A DNA stretch of 64,000 bases from Gordonia gummivorans (GTDB lineage: Bacteria > Actinomycetota > Actinomycetes > Mycobacteriales > Mycobacteriaceae). Position 1 is the first letter of the stretch. Every line of letters begins with the position of its first letter. The position numbers were made by a program, and so were the translations under genes. This document shows, one piece after another, positions 33,655 through 41,347 of this stretch. The stretch covers positions 1 through 64,000 of the forward strand of contig NZ_JAKWBF010000031.1 in NCBI RefSeq assembly GCF_022513585.1, written 5' to 3'. The notes below the pieces were generated by a model. That model was given only the letters and a program-made list of their open reading frames with translations. It searched no databases and was not told where the DNA came from.

Positions 33655-34563
33655 ATGCGAGCCAACTTCATCATCAGCGAGGTCTTGAACGGGTTGCGTC
33701 GCAACCTCACGATGACCATCGCGATGATCTTGACGACCGCAATCACCCTCGGCATGTTCGGCGGTGGTCTGCTGGTGATCCAGATGGCCGACAAGAGCCA
33801 GAAGATCTTCCTCGACCGCGTCGAAATGGAGTTCTACCTCAACGACGCCGTCACCGACCGTGACCCGCTCTGCCAGCAGGCGCCATGCGCGACGCTGCGT
33901 ACCGACCTCGAGAAGGAATCCGGCGTGAGCGCCGTGACCTACGTCGATCGCGAGGACGCCTACAAGCGGGCCAAGGAGATCTTCAAGAACAACCCCGACC
34001 TCGCCGACAACATCCGCGAGGGCACGCTGCAGGCCTCCATGCGAGTGCGCGTCACCGACCCGGACAACTTCAACACGATCGCCGAGAAGTATCGGGCCCG
34101 CACCGACCTGGGCGTCGAATCGTTCCGCGACGACCGAAAACTCGTCGAACGAATATTCAACGTGCTCGACGGCGCGCGCAACGCTACCTTCGCCATCGCC
34201 GCAGTCCTGGCCATCGCGGCGATCCTCCTGATCATCAACACCGTCCAGATCGCCGCGTACACGAGACGGACCGAGGTGTCGATCATGCGTCTGGTCGGCG
34301 CGACCCGGTGGTACACGCAGCTGCCGTTCCTGCTCGAGGCGGTGGTCGCGGCGCTGATCGGTGCCCTGCTCGCGATCGGCGGCCTGTTCGCGGCGAAGAG
34401 ATTCTTCTTCGACAACGCGCTACGAGATCTGTACGGTGTGAGCTTCTTGTCGCGCATCGAGAACACCGACGTTCTCTTCGTCGCCCCGTGGTTGTTGCTG
34501 GGGGGAATTGTGTTGGCAAGCGTGACGTCATATGTGACGCTGCGTGTCTACGTTCGCGAGTAA
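33655..34563 (+). CDS. ftsX: cell-division membrane protein FtsX
   Basis: A 302-residue protein with four helices. The first (TMTIAMILTTAITLGMFGGG) is followed by a large extracellular loop with C78- and C83-like cysteines in DPLCQQAPCATL, which may form a disulfide as in mycobacterial FtsX. Three C-terminal helices come next, with the conserved EVSIMRLVGATRWYTQLPFLLEA stretch. It partners FtsE and signals to a cell-wall hydrolase outside. AGGACATCTC precedes the ATG. Confidence 0.96.
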   Translation: MRANFIISEVLNGLRRNLTMTIAMILTTAITLGMFGGGLLVIQMADKSQKIFLDRVEMEFYLNDAVTDRDPLCQQAPCATLRTDLEKESGVSAVTYVDREDAYKRAKEIFKNNPDLADNIREGTLQASMRVRVTDPDNFNTIAEKYRARTDLGVESFRDDRKLVERIFNVLDGARNATFAIAAVLAIAAILLIINTVQIAAYTRRTEVSIMRLVGATRWYTQLPFLLEAVVAALIGALLAIGGLFAAKRFFFDNALRDLYGVSFLSRIENTDVLFVAPWLLLGGIVLASVTSYVTLRVYVRE

Positions 34564-34580
34564 GACCGACCTTCCGCTTC

Positions 34581-34610
34581 CTGAGGTGCGAAGCGAAGCG
34601 AGCCTCGAAG
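34581..34610. repeat. short copy of dispersed GC-rich hairpin repeat
   Basis: CTGAGGTGCGAAGCGAAGCG followed by AGCCTCGAAG, the left arm of the family with a variant centre, lies between ftsX and smpB. Confidence 0.7.
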
Positions 34611-34644
34611 GAGCGGCGACAGAACCACAAGAGAGGAGAGCGAC

Positions 34645-35118
34645 GTGCCCAAGGAAAAGGGCCGCGCGGCGATTGCCACCAATCGCAAGGCGCGACACGA
34701 CTACTCGATTCTCGATGTGTACGAAGCCGGAATCGCGCTGGTCGGTACCGAGGTGAAGAGCCTGCGTGCCGGCAAGGCCTCGCTGGTGGACGCCTTCGCG
34801 ACCATCGACGACGGCGAGATCTGGCTGCACGCGCTGCACATCCCGGAGTACACCAACGGGTCGTGGACCAACCACCCTGTGCGTCGCAAGCGCAAACTGC
34901 TGCTGCATCGTCGTGAGATCGACACCTTGATCGGCAAGATCCGGGACGGGAACCTGACGCTGGTGCCGTTGTCGATGTACTTCAGCGACGGTCGGGTGAA
35001 GGTCGAGCTCGCATTGGCCCGCGGTAAGCAGGCCCACGACAAACGTCAGGACATCGCGAAGCGCACCGCGCAGCGCGAGGTCGAACGGGAAATTGGCCGT
35101 CGGGTCAAGGGGATGTGA
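34645..35118 (+). CDS. smpB: tmRNA-binding protein SmpB
   Basis: A 157-residue protein with the SmpB core: [75 protein letters not shown] and a basic tail. It carries tmRNA into stalled ribosomes. The GTG start has GAGAGGAG 8-9 nt before it. Its partner ssrA lies 1.3 kb downstream, separated by a glycoside hydrolase gene. Its stop overlaps that hydrolase's GTG start by 4 bp. Confidence 0.98.
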   Translation: MPKEKGRAAIATNRKARHDYSILDVYEAGIALVGTEVKSLRAGKASLVDAFATIDDGEIWLHALHIPEYTNGSWTNHPVRRKRKLLLHRREIDTLIGKIRDGNLTLVPLSMYFSDGRVKVELALARGKQAHDKRQDIAKRTAQREVEREIGRRVKGM

Positions 35119-36368
35119 TCGTCCGCCGGCTGGTCGGGGTGATCGGTGCAGCAGTTCTGGCATTGGCCGTCGCAGGCTGTGGCGACGAGCCGGGCCGGCT
35201 GGGTGGCGATCCACCGGCGATTTCGGGTCTGCCAACGACGCCGCCGATGGGCTGGAACAGCTGGAACACCTTCGGTTGCGGTGTCACCGAGGCCGACGTC
35301 CGCGCCCAGGCCGACGCACTGGTCTCGACCGGTCTGCGCGATGCCGGCTACCGCTATGTGGTGATCGACGACTGTTGGTCGGCAACCGCCCGCGACGCGC
35401 AGGGACGCCTGGTCGCCGACCCGGATCGGTTCCCGTCCGGCATGGCCGCCATGGGTACCTATCTGCATGGGCGGGGTCTCAAGTTCGGGGTCTATTCGGG
35501 TGCGTCGGAGCAGACCTGCACGCAGCTGCTCGGCAACCGGGCAGGGTCGACGGGGAGTCTCGGCCATGAACAGACCGATGCGCAGACGTTCGCCGGATGG
35601 GGCGTGGACTACCTGAAATACGACTGGTGCTCGACCGACGCCGACCACGACAAGCAGGTGACCGCATTCACCGCGATGCGCGACGCGCTGCGCTCGACCA
35701 ACCGCCCGATCGTCTACAACATCAATCCCAACAGCGGTCTGACCGGGGGAGTCGTGCCGGGAGCCCAGTACGACTGGGGCGGGGTCGCGACCATGACGCG
35801 ACTGTCGAACAACGTGGTCGGCGCGTGGCAGACCTCGGCAGGACCAGCAGGTCAGCAGGGCATCGTCGACGAGATCGACGCGGCGGTACCGCTGACCGGT
35901 CGCGTCGGGCAGGGTGCTTTTCTCGACCCCGACGCACTCGTCGTCGGATCGTCGGGGCTGACGCCGGCTATGGGTCGTACCCAGATGGCCATGTGGTCGA
36001 TGTTGGCCGCGCCCCTGATCGCGAGCAACGACCTCACCACGATGAGCCCCGATACCCTGAGCACCCTGCGCAACGCTGCGGTGATCGCAGTCGATCAGGA
36101 CAAGGTGGTCGGCGCAGGCTCACCGGTGAACGACGATCCGGAGATATGGAAGCGGGCGGTCGACGGTGGCGCGGTGGTGTCACTGACGAATCGCCAGAAT
36201 CATCCGCGGGCGATGTCGGTTCGGCTTTCGACCCTCGGACTGCCTGCGGGTGAACACTTGGTCAATCTGTGGACCGGGCAGCAGGTGCCGGTGCGCGATG
36301 GCTGGGTGTCGGTGCTGGTCGCGGCACGCGACACCATGCTCCTGAGCGCTGTTCGAGCACCGGAATGA
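35115..36368 (+). CDS. GH27 family alpha-galactosidase-like lipoprotein
   Basis: A 417-residue secreted lipoprotein. The signal sequence ends in lipobox LAVAGC with C22. The catalytic domain begins [16 protein letters not shown] and has VVIDDCWS. The likely nucleophile D170 lies in YLKYDWC, and the acid/base is in [10 protein letters not shown] (residues 269-278). A beta-sandwich C-terminal domain ends the chain. GH27 enzymes cleave alpha-galactosides or related sugars. The gene's GTG overlaps the smpB stop, so an exported glycosidase is translationally coupled to a ribosome-rescue factor. The substrate may be a cell-wall or environmental polysaccharide. Confidence 0.88.
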   Translation: MIVRRLVGVIGAAVLALAVAGCGDEPGRLGGDPPAISGLPTTPPMGWNSWNTFGCGVTEADVRAQADALVSTGLRDAGYRYVVIDDCWSATARDAQGRLVADPDRFPSGMAAMGTYLHGRGLKFGVYSGASEQTCTQLLGNRAGSTGSLGHEQTDAQTFAGWGVDYLKYDWCSTDADHDKQVTAFTAMRDALRSTNRPIVYNINPNSGLTGGVVPGAQYDWGGVATMTRLSNNVVGAWQTSAGPAGQQGIVDEIDAAVPLTGRVGQGAFLDPDALVVGSSGLTPAMGRTQMAMWSMLAAPLIASNDLTTMSPDTLSTLRNAAVIAVDQDKVVGAGSPVNDDPEIWKRAVDGGAVVSLTNRQNHPRAMSVRLSTLGLPAGEHLVNLWTGQQVPVRDGWVSVLVAARDTMLLSAVRAPE

Positions 36369-36369
36369 A

Positions 36370-36398
36370 TTGGCTTGCACACGTTGTTAGACTTAAGT
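36370..36398 (+). promoter_or_regulatory. possible ssrA promoter
   Basis: TTGGCT (36370-36375), a 17-bp spacer and TTAAGT (36393-36398) lie about 30 bp before the mature tmRNA 5' end. An alternative -10 is TAGACT at 36388. The call is weak by eye. Confidence 0.35.
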
Positions 36399-36427
36399 GC
36401 TCATCGAAACTCGATGGGTGCTATCTC

Positions 36428-36798
36428 GGGGCTGATCGGTTTCGACTACGTGCGTCGAGGTAGGGGAAGCGTGTCGGTGCAGGCTGGAGACCACCGTGAG
36501 CGTCGCAGCAACCAATTAAGCGCCGATTCCAATCAGCGCGACTACGCCCTCGCTGCCTGATCAGCGACGGCTAGTCTGTCGGCCCGGATTGAGTTCCCGA
36601 ATCCGGATGCCGGCATCATCTCAGGGGACTCACCGTGTTCGCCGGTCGCGGGCGGACGCGGGACAGCAAACAGCGACTGGGATCGTCATCTCGGCTTGTT
36701 CGTGTGACCGAGAGATCCAAGTAGAGACATAGCGGACTGCACACGGAGAAGCCCTACCAACACGACGGAGGACCCGGGTTCAATTCCCGGCAGCTCCA
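36428..36798 (+). ncRNA. ssrA: tmRNA
   Basis: The 5' end GGGGCTGATCGGTTTCGACT pairs with the 3' end CAGCTCC-A to give a tRNA-like acceptor stem; the T arm is GGGTTCAATTCCC. The tag reading frame starts at GCC (36522) and ends at TGA (36558-36560), encoding ADSNQRDYALAA. The final YALAA is the usual protease signal. The CCA end is not encoded: the sequence after the discriminator A is CGA. About 371 nt. It works with SmpB encoded upstream to rescue stalled ribosomes. Confidence 0.95.
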
Positions 36799-36801
36799 CG
36801 A

Positions 36802-36839
36802 AAAAGTCCCTGACCTGAAACACTGGGTCAGGGACTTTT
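36802..36839 (+). terminator. rho-independent terminator of ssrA
   Basis: A 14-bp perfect stem (AAAAGTCCCTGACC and its complement) with a 10-nt loop ends in TTTT. It starts 4 nt after the tmRNA. Confidence 0.92.
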
Positions 36840-37078
36840 CATGTACACGGCGCAGTTCCATTCCTGACTCGAAGAGTTGGTGACCGACCCCGCTGACCTG
36901 CGGAAATGTCGCGGTATCTTACCCGCAAAATCTCGGGGAAGAGTTTCTTCCCCTACTTTTTGTGGCGGATCGCGCCCGACGACATGGGATCGATCCCCAC
37001 CGCTGGCACCCATGGCAGCCACGTGGTCGGCCGGCCCCTCCGCTCGACGACGACACTCTGTGTCCTGTTGGAGAATCT

Positions 37079-37094
37079 GTGTGCTGCAGCACAC
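37079..37094. repeat. 16-bp perfect palindrome in element copy 3
   Basis: GTGTGCTGCAGCACAC. The flanks GTTGGAGAA on the left resemble those of the larger palindrome at 37211, so the two are diverged copies. Confidence 0.8.
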
Positions 37095-37210
37095 GGTTGA
37101 GACTCGGCACAGGGTGTGGTCTGAGGCCACCCATGGCACATCACCCCGGGGCGGCCTCGGCTTCGGTCTGGCCACGTCCCGCGTCGTCCTGCGAGAACTC
37201 GAGTTGAGTT

Positions 37211-37244
37211 GGAGAACGCGAGTGCTGCAGCACTCGCGTTCTCC
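37211..37244. repeat. 34-bp perfect palindrome in element copy 3
   Basis: GGAGAACGCGAGTGCTG is followed immediately by its exact reverse complement, with no spacer. It could form a cruciform or act as a strong protein-binding site. Confidence 0.95.
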
Positions 37245-37367
37245 TATTCGGCTCCGGTTGTCGCGGGTGCCGGCCGCGCGGAGGCTCCGGGCCGCATGGG
37301 CGGCCCCGTTCTTCCGGGCTCCACGATCGCCGACGACGTCGGCGGGTGGGGCGCTGATCCGAAGAGT

Positions 37368-37718
37368 ATTGCGTTCGGCCTCCTGAACTGGGTTATGCAA
37401 GGGCTTCACCCAGCCTGCAAATTTAGGGTCCGAGGACCGCTGCGACAGGGACCTCGTTTCTGGTCAGAGACCTTCGGAACTGCCGACGGTCCCTGACCAC
37501 AAGTGAGGTCTCTGTGATGGTTGGCCGCGACGGCCGCTTCGCACCCCCGGAGGCGTCGTCGGCGTGTCGCGATGTCAGAAACCGCGTGTCTGGTCAGAAA
37601 CCCGAGGCGCACCAGCGGTTCTGGCCACACCTGCGGTTTCTGGCGACAAGTGCGGTTTCTGCGAGCAGCATGTCAACGGCACCAGAGATTATCGCCATCC
37701 CGCGTACCATCGACGCAG
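37368..37718. other. non-coding stretch with degenerate repeats before the dipeptidase gene
   Basis: It begins with TGCGTTCGGCCTCCTGAACTG, as in element copy 2. CSCGTNTCTGGTCAGARACC occurs twice (37452-37472 and 37582-37602), GCGGTTTCTG twice more near 37634-37652, and GGTCAGAGACC faces GGTCCCTGACC as an imperfect inverted repeat (about 37462-37498). No gene with convincing start or composition is seen; the dipeptidase promoter should lie at its right end. Confidence 0.6.
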
Positions 37719-38669
37719 ATGACACTCCTCTGGGACCAGCACGCCTGTCTGCCACTGCGGCCCGACGCCGACGTCGGAGTACTGAACAGGTTCCGCCACG
37801 GCAGTGGGACGTACGTTTCGATCAATGTCGGCTACTCGCCGCAGAGCCTCGCAGATTCGTTGGCGCTCGCCGACGCATTCCGCGCATCGATCGCGGCACT
37901 CGACGATGCCGAGATGGTGGCGACCACAACGGAGATCGAGGCAGTCACCGGCGCAGGCGGGCTTGCCGTCGCCTTCGATCTGGAGGACAGCGGCTCGCTC
38001 GACGGTGATCTCGACAACGTGCGCACGTTCTACGATCGCGGCGTCCGCACCATGCTGCCTACCTACAACCACGCCAACGCCGCCGGGTGTGGGTGTCTCG
38101 ACACTGAGGACACGGGCCTGACCGCGTGGGGGAGACAACTGGTCGCGGAGATGAACGCCGTCGGGATGGTGCCCGACGGCTCGCACTGCAGCGCGCGTAC
38201 TGGTCTCGACATGTGTGAGATCTCCACCGCCCCGGTCATCTACAGCCATTCGTGCATGCGAGCGCTGTGGGAGCATCCGCGCAACATCACCGACGACCAG
38301 GCCCGAGCGTCTGCTCAGACGGGAGGGGTCGTCGGAATCACGGGCGTCGGAATCTTCCTGGGCCCCAACACCCCGACGCTCGAGGCGATGACCCGCCACC
38401 TGGAGTACGCCGTCGAACTCCTTGGCATCGAGCATGTCGGTGTCAGCACCGACCACTCCTTCGACCAAGAGGACTTCTACGCCGAGATCGCGGCCAACCC
38501 GGAAGCATTCGACGAGTCGTACACCCGGTGGGGTCCCATCCAGTGGATGCCACCCGAAACCTTTGTGACGTTGGGAACCCATCTCGCACAACGTGGTTGG
38601 TCGGACGCGGACATCAGAGCTGTCCTTGGTGGAAACTTCCTGCGCGTCGCCCGCGAGTCCTGGCGCTGA
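37719..38669 (+). CDS. membrane-dipeptidase (M19) family protein
   Basis: A 316-residue TIM-barrel metallopeptidase of the M19/renal dipeptidase family. Seen: LWDQHACLPL at the start, VAFDLEDSGSLDGDLDNV, LPTYNHANAAGCGCLD, a metal-ligand His in PDGSHCS and another in VIYSHSCMR, then GVSTDHSFDQEDFY and an end with LGGNFLRV. The usual HxD metal motif near the N-terminus is HxC here (H8, C10), a variant I recall from a subgroup of this family. The substrate may be a dipeptide or a D-amino-acid derivative. The ATG is chosen at the conserved start; no strong ribosome-binding site is seen. Confidence 0.85.
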   Translation: MTLLWDQHACLPLRPDADVGVLNRFRHGSGTYVSINVGYSPQSLADSLALADAFRASIAALDDAEMVATTTEIEAVTGAGGLAVAFDLEDSGSLDGDLDNVRTFYDRGVRTMLPTYNHANAAGCGCLDTEDTGLTAWGRQLVAEMNAVGMVPDGSHCSARTGLDMCEISTAPVIYSHSCMRALWEHPRNITDDQARASAQTGGVVGITGVGIFLGPNTPTLEAMTRHLEYAVELLGIEHVGVSTDHSFDQEDFYAEIAANPEAFDESYTRWGPIQWMPPETFVTLGTHLAQRGWSDADIRAVLGGNFLRVARESWR

Positions 38670-38680
38670 CCTCAGTGCGC

Positions 38681-39856
38681 TCAGGCGATCCGTATTCCCC
38701 TGGGCAGCTTGTGAATCGGAACGCGCAACCGACGCGCCGCGACGATGAGACCGATTCCGCCGATGGCAATGGTGATGGCAAGCCCGATATACCAGCTGTC
38801 GCCGATGCGTGACATCTCGTGCTCGTTGGAGCGGTACCAGTACGACTGCGAGTTGGCGCGGTCATTGTTGTAGTACCCCTCGCCGCAACGACGGTCGGCG
38901 ATGAAAGGGCCGGCGCGGCTGGTGGAGAGTGCTGCGGCCAGGGACAACGCGGCCGACGGATCTGGCGTGTCTGTGTCGGAGGAAGCGAGTCGTTGCCTGT
39001 ACGAATCGGGATAGTCGTGTGCGGCGACGACGTCGGCCACGAGGAGGAACGGATTGGGTGCGAGCAGCCACCAGGTTCGCTCGGTGTGGTGAAACTCTTC
39101 GTTCTTGGTGCGCACCGCACATGTCCACTCGTAGTGCGCGTTGGCATTCGAGGGTGTCGAGATCAACGTTTCGTCAGGTCGTTTCACTTCGTGCCGCTGC
39201 GCAGTCGAGGGAAAGAGGAGTCCGAAGATCGCCGGCAGGCCGAGAATGAGAAAGAAGACGATGCTCTGGGTGAGCACTGCCGAGCCGGCCGGCCGTGCGG
39301 TCACAGCGGACAGACCAAGGCCGATTCCGCAGTAACAGGCGAACAGTACGGAGACGACGACTGCACCCAGGATGCCCGGCCAGATGCCGTACGGTGCGGC
39401 GATGATCGCCCAGACCAGGTAGGGCAGCGCGAGAACCATGAGCGTCATCGACGACGCCCAATTGCCGATCAGTTTGCCAAAGGCCAACTGCCAGTGGGTG
39501 ATCGTGGTGTCCTGAACCACGGCCAAGGTGGCGTCCTTGCGGTCGCCGTTGATCGACGTCGCCGACAGGGTCGGTGCCAGAACGATTCCGCAGAACAACA
39601 GAATCGACATCAGGATCACGTAGAAATTGGTGGCCCAGATCTTGTAGGTCTCTTCGAAGACGCCGACGGTCAGGTAGAGCGACCCGAACACCACAACCGA
39701 GACGAACACGAACAACGCTCCGAGAGTCACCTTCCATCGAGTGGTGCGGAGGCGTTGGCGGAGTTCGAGACCGATCACGACGAGGACGATGCCCAGCCAG
39801 GCACCAAACCGATTGCGGCCGGTGTGACGATGCTGTCTTTCTGTGGTGAGGGTCAT
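38681..39856 (-). CDS. ABC-2 type exporter permease
   Basis: A 391-residue membrane protein with about seven helices. The N-terminal helix is followed by a long loop. The region VLAPTLSATSINGDRKDATLAVVQDTTITHWQLAFGKLIGNW is typical of ABC-2 permeases of the NatB/CcmB-like type. A large soluble loop with several Cys (WTCAVRTKNEE, DRRCGEGYYNND) lies between the last helices, likely outside. Its ATG overlaps the ATPase stop by 4 bp. The exported substrate is unknown. Confidence 0.87.
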   Translation of the reverse strand: MTLTTERQHRHTGRNRFGAWLGIVLVVIGLELRQRLRTTRWKVTLGALFVFVSVVVFGSLYLTVGVFEETYKIWATNFYVILMSILLFCGIVLAPTLSATSINGDRKDATLAVVQDTTITHWQLAFGKLIGNWASSMTLMVLALPYLVWAIIAAPYGIWPGILGAVVVSVLFACYCGIGLGLSAVTARPAGSAVLTQSIVFFLILGLPAIFGLLFPSTAQRHEVKRPDETLISTPSNANAHYEWTCAVRTKNEEFHHTERTWWLLAPNPFLLVADVVAAHDYPDSYRQRLASSDTDTPDPSAALSLAAALSTSRAGPFIADRRCGEGYYNNDRANSQSYWYRSNEHEMSRIGDSWYIGLAITIAIGGIGLIVAARRLRVPIHKLPRGIRIA

Positions 39857-40692
39857 CGGCGCTCCGGGTCGAGGGCGAGGTAGGCATCTTCCAATTCCGT
39901 GCTCACGCGGGAGAACTCGGCAACGCGCACGCCTTGAGAGACCAGTTGGGTCAGGTACGCGGCGGCGCCATCATCGTCTTGGAACGCCACAGTCAACGCC
40001 TCGGCAGGCGGCTGCCCGGGTTCGCGAATTCGCCACGAGTGATTTGTCGCCGCGGCAGATGTGCGGGTTCGGCCTTCCGTCATCATCACGACGTCGTCGA
40101 CCATCTCGGACAGCTCGGACAGGATGTGTGACGACACCAGCACGGTGCATCCGCCGTCGGCAAGCTCTCGGAGCTGGTCACGCAGATCGAGTCGCGACCG
40201 AGGATCCATCCCGGACGCGGGTTCGTCGAGGAGGAGGATTCGAGGCCGGTTCACCAGTGCGCGGGCGAATCCGAGCCGCTGCTTCTGGCCGCGGGACAGT
40301 ACATGTGCTGGTTTGCCGGCGAACTCGGACAGGTGAACCATCGCAAGCAATTCGTCTGCCCGGCTCTTCGCGTCGCGGGCGGTCTGGCCGTACAGCCGGG
40401 CGAACGTGGTGAGTATTTCCTTGGCGGTCAGGGCATCCCAGGTACCGAACACATCCGGCATCCAGCCGGTCACCTGCCGCGCTCGATCTGGTCCGACTGG
40501 TTCGTCGTCGAGCAGAATTTGGCCGGTGTCGGGAGCGAGCAGACCCGCGAGCATGAGTAGAAGTGTTGTTTTACCTGCGCCATTGGGGCCGACGAGTCCG
40601 TGGATCACTCCGCTGCGCAGTGCGATATCCGCATGCTCGACGGCGAAGTGACCCCGGAACGATCGCGAGAGCCCGGTCGCGATGAGAGACAT
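39853..40692 (-). CDS. ABC exporter ATPase
   Basis: A 279-residue ATPase. Walker A GPNGAGKTT is near residue 35, the signature LSRGQKQRLGFARAL (Arg in place of the usual Gly after LS) near 133, and Walker B RILLLDEPASGMD follows. The C-terminal domain ends EDAYLALDPERR, typical of drug or lipid exporters of the CcmA/NatA type. It is encoded directly before its permease. A TetR gene ends 55 bp upstream on the same strand and may be co-transcribed. Confidence 0.92.
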   Translation of the reverse strand: MSLIATGLSRSFRGHFAVEHADIALRSGVIHGLVGPNGAGKTTLLLMLAGLLAPDTGQILLDDEPVGPDRARQVTGWMPDVFGTWDALTAKEILTTFARLYGQTARDAKSRADELLAMVHLSEFAGKPAHVLSRGQKQRLGFARALVNRPRILLLDEPASGMDPRSRLDLRDQLRELADGGCTVLVSSHILSELSEMVDDVVMMTEGRTRTSAAATNHSWRIREPGQPPAEALTVAFQDDDGAAAYLTQLVSQGVRVAEFSRVSTELEDAYLALDPERR

Positions 40693-40747
40693 GGGATGAA
40701 GTTACCGAATCAAATGCGAGTTTCGCTAAAGTGGACTGTGGTCTTCG

Positions 40748-41347
40748 TCACCGGCCGTTGTACATCGCCCGACGGAAGATCTCGGCGACGGTGGCGATGG
40801 CCACCTCGTCGTCGTGGGTGTCGACGCCCGGGTCGCCCCCGGCCGCATACCAGGTCCAGCAGAACGACTCCATCATCGACACGATCGCCGACGCGAACAC
40901 GCCGTGATCGAGATCGACTGGCACGCCCTGTTTCTCGACCGATCGAACCACCTTGAGGACCGCACCGATACCATCGGCCCGACGCTGCCGCCACCACTGG
41001 GCGAACTGTTCGTCGGTCATGGAGAGCTGGAAGACGCCGATCATCTCCGGCAGATACTTCCGGTACATCTCGAAGTACACGCGCACTGCGGCTTCGACAT
41101 TCGCCCGCGGATCGGAGGTGAGTCGCTCGCGTGTGCCCTCCAGCACGTCTTCGTTGAATGTCTGGAGCAGCGCTTCGAGGAGCTGCTGTTTGTTCTCGTA
41201 GTAGTTGTAGAACGATCCCGCCGAGCGTCCCGCGACCGAGGCGATGTCGGAGATCTTCGCGTTGAGAAAACCCTTCTCCGCGAACACCTGTCGTGCGGCC
41301 TGATGAAAGGCGGCCTCGGTACGACGGCCCTTGGGTGTGGCAACCAT
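40748..41347 (-). CDS. TetR-family regulator
   Basis: A 199-residue regulator. The helix-turn-helix is at residues 8-55 (AAFHQAARQVFAEKGFLNAK ... AGRSAGSFYNYYENKQQL), with a C-terminal ligand domain containing a Trp-rich stretch (FAQWWRQRRADG, ESFCWTWYAAGG). The ATG directly abuts the stop of the CoA-transferase gene, so the two are co-transcribed. The likely operator is the AT-rich inverted repeat upstream of the mce operon at 42645-42672; acyl-CoA or steroid-CoA ligands are plausible but not shown. Confidence 0.92.
   Translation of the reverse strand: MVATPKGRRTEAAFHQAARQVFAEKGFLNAKISDIASVAGRSAGSFYNYYENKQQLLEALLQTFNEDVLEGTRERLTSDPRANVEAAVRVYFEMYRKYLPEMIGVFQLSMTDEQFAQWWRQRRADGIGAVLKVVRSVEKQGVPVDLDHGVFASAIVSMMESFCWTWYAAGGDPGVDTHDDEVAIATVAEIFRRAMYNGR

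Larger units (their letters stand above)
36865..37367. repeat. non-coding element, copy 3 (longest)
   Basis: A 503-bp interval from TGACTCGAAGAGT (36865) to TGATCCGAAGAGT (37355). The left end reads TGGTGACC then CTGACCTGCGGAAATG, as in copy 1. The hairpin GGGGAAGA-GTT-TCTTCCCC followed by TACTTTTTGTG (36935-36963) is almost identical to copy 1. The right part CACGATCGCCGACGACGTC and GGCGGGTGGGGCGCTGATCC matches the right part of copy 1. Two GTGCTGCAGCAC palindromes lie inside. Open frames on both strands here have no gene-like composition or start signals. A part like the left end of copy 2 follows from 37355. Confidence 0.7.

Noticed and set aside
36828-37409. Overlapping open frames on both strands after the tmRNA (193 and 169 codons)
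   Set aside because: They run through a terminator, hairpins and palindromes, lack ribosome sites, and have no family-like features. The region is better explained as a repeat element.
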